Below, piece after piece: positions 60,201 through 64,000 of a DNA stretch of 64,000 nt. The translations under genes and the position numbers were made by a program. Within the stretch, counting starts at the first letter, position 1. Each line of letters starts with the position of its first letter. The stretch covers positions 1 to 64,000 of the forward strand of contig JAUJYZ010000032.1 of the NCBI GenBank assembly GCA_033675265.1. The letters run 5' to 3'. The notes under the pieces are model-generated. The model did no database searches. It saw only the letters and a program-made list of their open reading frames with translations, and was not told the DNA's origin. The DNA is from Actinostola sp. cb2023. Its lineage: Eukaryota > Cnidaria > Anthozoa > Actiniaria > Actinostolidae.

Positions 60201-61933
60201 AGACCCAAATCTCAACCCAACACAGACACTGTTTGACGTCCTAGGAACCTATTCTCCATTACTGGAAGTTAGAGACTTGAAGTCAAATCTGAAAACACTT
60301 GGAGAAAAGGACTTATTGGGAAAGTTGGATACAATTTCAGGTAAAATATTAGGACTCTACTATAATAATGCAGTCAACAAAATTACTTGATTCTGATTAG
60401 ACGAGAGGATCAAGTACCAATTTTAAAAGTTGCTATAAAATTTTTTTTACTGTTTTTAATTTTAATGACAGTCTATCCATGGAGGGGCCTGGGAGTGGCT
60501 CTTCACCTCACATCTACCGTATTCACCAGCATATAAGCCACACATTTTTCTGAAATTTGCGTTGCCAAACTCGGGGTGTGGCTTATCTGCGAGTGCGGCT
60601 TATACGCCGGTGAAGGTTGAAAGTTCTCAAATTGCACACCGTCAACTTTCAAAACATCACTCGTACCTGTTTTAATATTATGAATTGTACTCGAAATCGT
60701 GAGATTTCCAATACTAATAGCATACGTACACCCCCAGGGGGAATACTGAGGGGTATCAGTGGCGGGGAGGTGCGAAGACCTTTTTGGGGTTTGAAATTCG
60801 TGGCTTGGGACTTTTTTGGGGTTAGCAATTTTCTGGTGGCCTTTTTTTGATATAAAGATTTTGACAAGGACTTTTTTGGGGTTGATAAAAATGATATCCT
60901 ACCGTTCTTGCTTTTATGTGGAGAAAAAATGGACTTTTTTCTGGGTTACATTTTGGGCCGTTGGACTTTTTGGGGGTCTTGTTTTTGTGTAATGGACTTT
61001 TTTTGGGTTAAAAAGTTTTTGGGTTAAAAAGTTTGGCCTCATTCGCACCTCCCCGTCACTGATACCCCCGAGTACCCCCCCCCCCCCCCCGGGCATACAC
61101 CACTGTATGTCCTTGCCCTAATTCTTAATCTTTCCAGAGCAAAAGGTTCATCTCCTAATCATTCACTTTTCTGCACAAGTTACTCTTCTCTCTGTTGTTT
61201 GTCATTGAAACCAGCTATCCTTATAGCTAATTGCATAATCATTGTCGGGTTCAAAATCATAATTCATAGAAGCTGAGACCGCAAGGATGGATGGGAAATC
61301 AGTTCATGACTCGCATTACATGCAGATATATTCAATGTTCTCGTAGTTTTAAAGGTATATGAGCTATTTAACTAAGATCCTACAAGTCTGGATAAAAAGG
61401 TCGATCATTTGACGGTGTTATTTGAGAGTTTTAATTTCCCAGAATTCCTTTTGGTCATAGCTTTCATGATTTTCAACCCGACAACGATTATGTAATTAGC
61501 TATATACCAATTTATATCTGCATAACATTGAAATCTATAGTTTCATATTTGCTTTTCCATGTAGCATTGTTTGTACTCCTAACACATTTTATTTGTGTGT
61601 TCAAAAGATGAATCTCTAGTGAAATCCCTGAAATCAAGATCCAGTTTGATGTGTGATGAAATTGAACGAGTCCTCAATAATCCAAGCAGCAACATGCTGT
61701 ACAAACTAGCAGAAAATTTCAAGGATCAAGGCAAAATCCCTGAAGACTGTGACATCAGTATTTTTCATCAACAAGAAATTGCAGAAAGTCCAACACAGAT
61801 GTTGATAGATACGGTCATCTGTAGCCATAAAGAAAGGTACACTGCCCAAGATCTCGTTGACCGTCTGAATAGAATTAATCGAAAGGATTGTGTTGAGATT
61901 GTTAAAACCTACCTCCCACAGCAACTTTCATAG
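50656..61933 (+). CDS. Triple death-domain adaptor-like gene (8 exons)
   Basis: Eight exons (50656-51294?, 52050-52103, 53320-53361, 54171-54248, 54929-55015, 58531-58821, 60044-60340, 61608-61933). Apart from the uncertain first donor, all junctions are phase 1. The product has an N-terminal region of about 200 residues without a family I recognise, a low-complexity Asp/Glu/Ser-rich linker encoded by four small exons, and three successive death-fold domains, one per exon. No transmembrane segment or signal peptide is needed for this reading, and no kinase, caspase or TIR domain is visible. Death-fold proteins act as adaptors in apoptosis and innate signalling, so a cytosolic adaptor is plausible but unproven. 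The gene starts about 1.6 kb after the channel gene on the same strand. The exon frames are intact, unlike those of the channel gene. Confidence 0.8.
51699..51951. mobile_element. Two adjacent fold-back elements in the first death-domain intron
   Basis: TTAGTAACCAAAGGCGAGGT versus GAGGTGACTAA (51699-51790), and AGAATTACACAGGTGATTA versus TAATCACCTGTGTAATTCT (51800-51951). Confidence 0.75.
52050..52103 (+). CDS. Death-domain gene exon D2: small linker exon
   Basis: Between CTACCCTAG and GTGGGA, phase 1 on both sides: PIKLPSASDEDFLQHKS. It shares an LP..S pattern with D4 and D5, hinting that the linker exons arose by duplication. Confidence 0.6.
52320..52712. mobile_element. Long inverted repeat between exons D2 and D3
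   Basis: Arms contain CTGGAAAGAGCTCGTTGAAA / TTTCAATGAGCTCTTTCCAG and ATGAATTTTCAAAAATC / GATTTTTGAAAATTCAT. A third piece with TTTTTGTCCAATGAGTTTTG lies at 53190-53260. Confidence 0.75.
53320..53361 (+). CDS. Death-domain gene exon D3: small linker exon
   Basis: 42-base exon between TCAAAGCAG and GTTTGA, phase 1: ETLQEVQVKVDGK. Supported by phase and open frame only. Confidence 0.55.
53626..53849. mobile_element. MITE between exons D3 and D4
   Basis: GGTGACCTTGCAATGATAGA and TCTATCATTGCAAGGTCACC are perfect inverse arms; outer arms match more loosely. Confidence 0.8.
54171..54248 (+). CDS. Death-domain gene exon D4: linker exon
   Basis: Between TTACTTTCAG and GTTTGA, phase 1: LPLDKSNNADLLDNGNPKEE then VDEVAG. 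Acidic, probably disordered. Confidence 0.68.
54292..54576. mobile_element. MITE between exons D4 and D5
   Basis: ACACCAACCAAGGCCACCC and GGGTGGCCTTGGTTGGTGT inverse ends. It begins about 45 bp after the D4 donor. Confidence 0.82.
54929..55015 (+). CDS. Death-domain gene exon D5: linker exon
   Basis: Between AACTCTAG and GTACGT, phase 1: HLPRLSNIQDTGGSPPDNEE then KKDQVLHG. Acidic/Ser/Pro-rich linker before the first death domain. The next intron (3.5 kb) contains the 30-bp array. Confidence 0.68.
55267..55361. repeat. Palindrome before the 30-bp array
   Basis: GATCTGTATGGGATTTACAA and TTGTAAATCCCATACAGATC separated by about 20 bp. Confidence 0.85.
55405..58197. repeat. 30-bp array in the death-domain gene intron
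   Basis: About 93 copies of a 30-bp unit (TTAATTAATGTACC plus AACTTAAGTACTTTTG), very homogeneous, with a few insertions (e.g. 56925-56947, 57395, 57523, 57711). Each unit carries the palindromes TTAATTAA and ACTTAAGT. Confidence 0.98.
58275..58501. mobile_element. MITE just upstream of exon D6
   Basis: About 31-bp perfect inverted ends (CAGTCATTCTCAAAAAGG ... CCTTTTTGAGAATGACTG), 227 bp, ending 30 bp before the D6 exon; the acceptor's tract lies in the remaining gap. Confidence 0.85.
58531..58821 (+). CDS. Death-domain gene exon D6: death-fold domain 1
   Basis: Between AATATTGCAG and GTACAG, phase 1. VLWKNINFRDELCGAL (helix 1), IENCGHLAQQFDEDIQNF (helices 2-3), SSAVSPTERLLKYLHC (helix 4, with the classic SPTE.LL), TVGELCVALTEAKANQVLHL (helices 5-6). 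A good death-domain pattern of about 90 residues. Confidence 0.85.
58944..59441. repeat. Three fold-back elements between D6 and D7
   Basis: 58944-59070 (AGCATAAACCATCCAGT / CTGGATGGTTTATGCT), 59147-59232 (GCAATAAGCC / GGCTTATTGC), 59361-59441 (GCTCATTATGAATTCACCGG and inverse). Confidence 0.8.
59700..59779. repeat. Palindrome between D6 and D7
   Basis: TAGTCCAGTCCCCCACTCC and GGAGTCTGGGACTGGACTA arms. Confidence 0.75.
59830..59953. mobile_element. MITE family 1, copy 3
   Basis: TAGAGTGCAATTAAACC and GGTTTGCACTCTA ends, 124 bp, in the death-domain gene intron just before D7. Confidence 0.82.
60044..60340 (+). CDS. Death-domain gene exon D7: death-fold domain 2
   Basis: Between CTGAATTTCAG and GTAAAA, phase 1. 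YDDLVSKMRDDASDILDEVI, then LDKRNLWEAVASKLGIEEQK (W..VA..LG core of helices 1-2), NPTQTLFDVLGTYSPLLEVR and LKTLGEKDLLGKL. The order is that of a death domain, preceded by an extra helix. Confidence 0.78.
60518..61090. repeat. Two fold-back elements between D7 and D8
   Basis: 60522-60614 (CAGCATATAAGCCACAC / GTGCGGCTTATACGCCGG) and about 60728-61080, whose outer arms GGTATCAGTGGCGGGGAGGT and ACCTCCCCGTCACTGATACC enclose repeats of GGACTTTTTTGGGGTT. Confidence 0.75.
61608..61933 (+). CDS. Death-domain gene exon D8: death-fold domain 3 and stop
   Basis: Opens after GTTCAAAAG in phase 1. DESLVKSLKSRSSLMCDEIE, MLYKLAENFKDQGKIPEDCD, SPTQMLIDTVICSHKE, TAQDLVDRLNRINRKDCVEI, ending LPQQLS and TAG. Same SPT.ML and DL...L..I spacing as D6. 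Confidence 0.82.
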
Positions 61934-62269
61934 TTAGATGAGCGCAACATAAGAATAAGTTCTTATATACAATGCAGTGCATAAATTCCATATTGCCTCA
62001 ATGCGCTTTACAACCGATGGATAACTTTTTCAGGCTGCATATGATAGGTGCCCACGGCAGCCAAATAGCTGACGATCATGAGTAGTTACATGATATTTGT
62101 TTGTCTTCATTTAAATTTACTTCATTTTTGTTTTTTCTATTTAGTGTTACCATGTTACGGTAATTAAGTATGTTTATCTTTATGGATATACAATATAAAA
62201 CTATATTCTAAAAGCTGTTATTATTTTTTCTGTCATTTTTGTAATGTAATTGTGATGTAGTACATTTCA

Positions 62270-62275
62270 AATAAA
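62270..62275 (+). promoter_or_regulatory. Candidate polyadenylation signal of the death-domain gene
   Basis: AATAAA about 340 bp after the stop, followed by an A-rich stretch. Confidence 0.55.
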
Positions 62276-62603
62276 AATGTTTAAAAAAAGAAGATACATG
62301 TAGTAAACTGTTAGGCAGTGTTAAAACAAGTGAGCCATAAGTTCAAATTGGCAGAGAAAATGTCCAGCAGCTTAGTTTTGCAACATGAACAAACCTTCCC
62401 TATGGTGTTCATGGTAAATAGTGTAGAATAGCGTACCAAATCACTTGTCTGCTGGTCGTATGTCAAAATGGATTAGAAAATGTCAATGGCTAATGCACTG
62501 TGTGTTCTGCAAAGAACAAAAGTTGAGCAAAGAAATTAGACCAGAAAAAGTTGCATTAATTGCGTTCGATTCACCTTATTCCGGAATAGGAATACTTATA
62601 AGT

Positions 62604-62758
62604 AATACCATGGCACTGAGGGATATTAGTGATTAAATGTCCCCGAAGCCGAGGGAAGTTTAGTGGAAGTCCCGAGCCTCCGGGCGAGGGACTTTTACTA
62701 AACTTCCCGAGGCTGAGGGACATTTAATCACTAATATCCCGAAGAAGCCATGGTATTA
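62604..62758. repeat. Large palindrome downstream of the death-domain gene
   Basis: Arms from AATACCATGG to CCATGGTATT with TTAGTGATTAAATGTCCC inverted; loop near 62680. About 155 bp. Confidence 0.88.
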
Positions 62759-64000
62759 GTTTGTAATACCATGATCACCGAGGAAATGGACAAAAATACA
62801 GGCTTGAGTTAACTGGCGCAAAGGAGAATATATTATAGTGTTTTGTGAAAGACTTCTTGATTAGACTGTACTCTGGGGAATGCTTCATGCATGTTGCACA
62901 TCTTTGTTTCATTTACACAACAAAATAGTATAAATTAGTTATAGTAAGGAGTACCTGAAGGTAAATGTATTTTCTAACGGTTTGGAATGCACATTAGCAC
63001 GGTATGTTGTGTCAAGGCGTTGTCAGTGTCACACTGGTTTGGTGTACCTAAGGGAATAAGGAGTATATAATGAGTAGGTCCGCTAGTTGATGCCATTCGA
63101 AGGTATCTCTAGCTATCTTTCATCGAAAAATTTATTGTTACGTTCTTCGCACTATATGTAAACCTTACTGATATAGCAATAAACGAGATGCCCCGTTCCT
63201 GTAAATATTGTTACATGTGTCATGTAAAATAGTTTGAAAATGATTTGTATTCGTTCGGAGATAGAATACAAACAGATCAGAAATGGCGGAAGGTCGGTTT
63301 ACTTTTGTGAGAGATAGTCAGGGAGCAAATGTCGTAAAAGAAAGTCCCGTGGGAATTTTGTGCTGAAAGCAAGCCACCTATCTAGATGTGTTAATGGTAC
63401 CCTAAGGAACAAGAAACATGTTGTCGGCAATTTTGTAACTCGTACCGACGCCCGCTACGGAAGTTTTAAAATGTGACATATATGGCCCAGCATGGAAACG
63501 AGGCTGGGCCATAAAATGCGATATAACCATCGTTAATGGCAACAAATCGTTCCCGAAATTACTCATACTTTACATATAAGTGTATCTGACACAACTAAGA
63601 AACTTTTAAGTAATAAAGCTGGTCACGTGACCATGACAACATGGAAACGAGGCTGGACCATAAAATGCCCTATAACTTATTTTGAATTGCATAAAATGTA
63701 TCCAAATTCACCCAAATCAATGACATATGTGATTGTTACACTACCAGGCCGTAAGTTGTACATTCTAGACTGCGATCGGGTACGTCATATTGGTTTAGGG
63801 GAGTCACGTGATCAACTGATAATACGTGAAAGCGGGGCTGATTTAGTGGTTTCTCAACTGTAAGAAGTGGAAGTTTACTGGGTCTCTAGAAAACATTTCC
63901 AATCATAATTTGCCAACAGAACTGTAAAGCTTCTTTAGGTGGGTCATACAAGGTCCAAACAACTTTCAGCTGAAAAGAAGTCTGATGAGGTGCATAAGCG

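Larger units (their letters stand above)
61934..64000. other. 3' UTR and intergenic sequence
   Basis: Contains the poly(A) signal, the palindrome at 62604-62758 and a duplicated segment (about 63479-63525 and 63630-63675) with ATGGAAACGAGGCTGG; the transposon inverted repeats carry the similar CATGAAAACGAGGCTGG. Short open frames here look non-coding. Confidence 0.55.

Noticed and set aside
62445..62636. Short frame after the death-domain gene (MSKWIRKCQWLMHCVFCKEQ)
   Set aside because: No domain, no splice context, and it runs into a palindrome.
63627..63863. 78-codon frame near the window end
   Set aside because: Overlaps the duplicated repeat-like segment and lacks recognisable features.

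Overview
The window is metazoan, most likely from a marine invertebrate. The evidence is GT-AG introns, a tRNA-derived SINE, several MITE families, multi-exon channel and death-domain genes and very abundant micro- and minisatellites. The SINE tail resembles anthozoan SINEs as I remember them, but I cannot fix the phylum. By my own addition of array lengths, about 40-45% of the 64 kb is tandem repeat.

About 2.4-49.0 kb (+ strand) holds most of one gene. I read it as a CNGK/tetraKCNG channel, the K+-selective cyclic-nucleotide-gated channel known from sea-urchin sperm, in which one chain carries four six-helix-plus-cNBD repeats. Three repeats are in view, each with a GYGD selectivity filter, a C-linker and a cyclic-nucleotide-binding domain. 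I call them A (2.4-8.0 kb), B (11.5-38.4 kb) and C (38.7-49.0 kb). With the normal architecture they are repeats II-IV, and repeat I lies upstream of base 1. I place 33 exons; repeat B reads through without a break. Repeats A and C carry single-base frame slips but no plain nonsense codon, which points to consensus errors at least as much as to a pseudogene.

The most unusual thing is where the minisatellites sit. At five introns the repeated unit is the splice junction itself plus the edge of the exon. There are 23 copies of a 66-bp unit before the S5 exon of B, 88 copies of a 78-bp unit before the S6 exon of B, 5 copies of a 74-bp unit before a C-linker exon of B, about 22 copies of a 37-bp unit after a C-linker exon of C, and about 5 decayed copies after a C-linker exon of A. 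The extra copies always lie on the intron side: acceptor arrays end in the true exon and donor arrays begin with it. The S5 and S6 units have lengths divisible by 3 and both carry a 20-bp GT...AG spacer.

A transposon occupies 16.44-22.96 kb of the intron between the S4-S5 linker and S5 exons of repeat B. It has inverted repeats of about 315 bp and codes for a zinc-binding N-terminus, a long middle region, a possible PIN/FEN-like nuclease core and a C-terminal CXC (tesmin/TSO1-like) cysteine cluster. It lies inside a second pair of inverted ends (15.76 and 23.64 kb).

From 50.66 to 61.93 kb (+ strand) a second gene of eight exons encodes a novel-looking N-terminal domain followed by three death-fold domains, all on phase-1 introns. 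Its introns contain many fold-back/MITE elements and a 2.8-kb array of a 30-bp unit. Nothing in the sequence links the two genes functionally.
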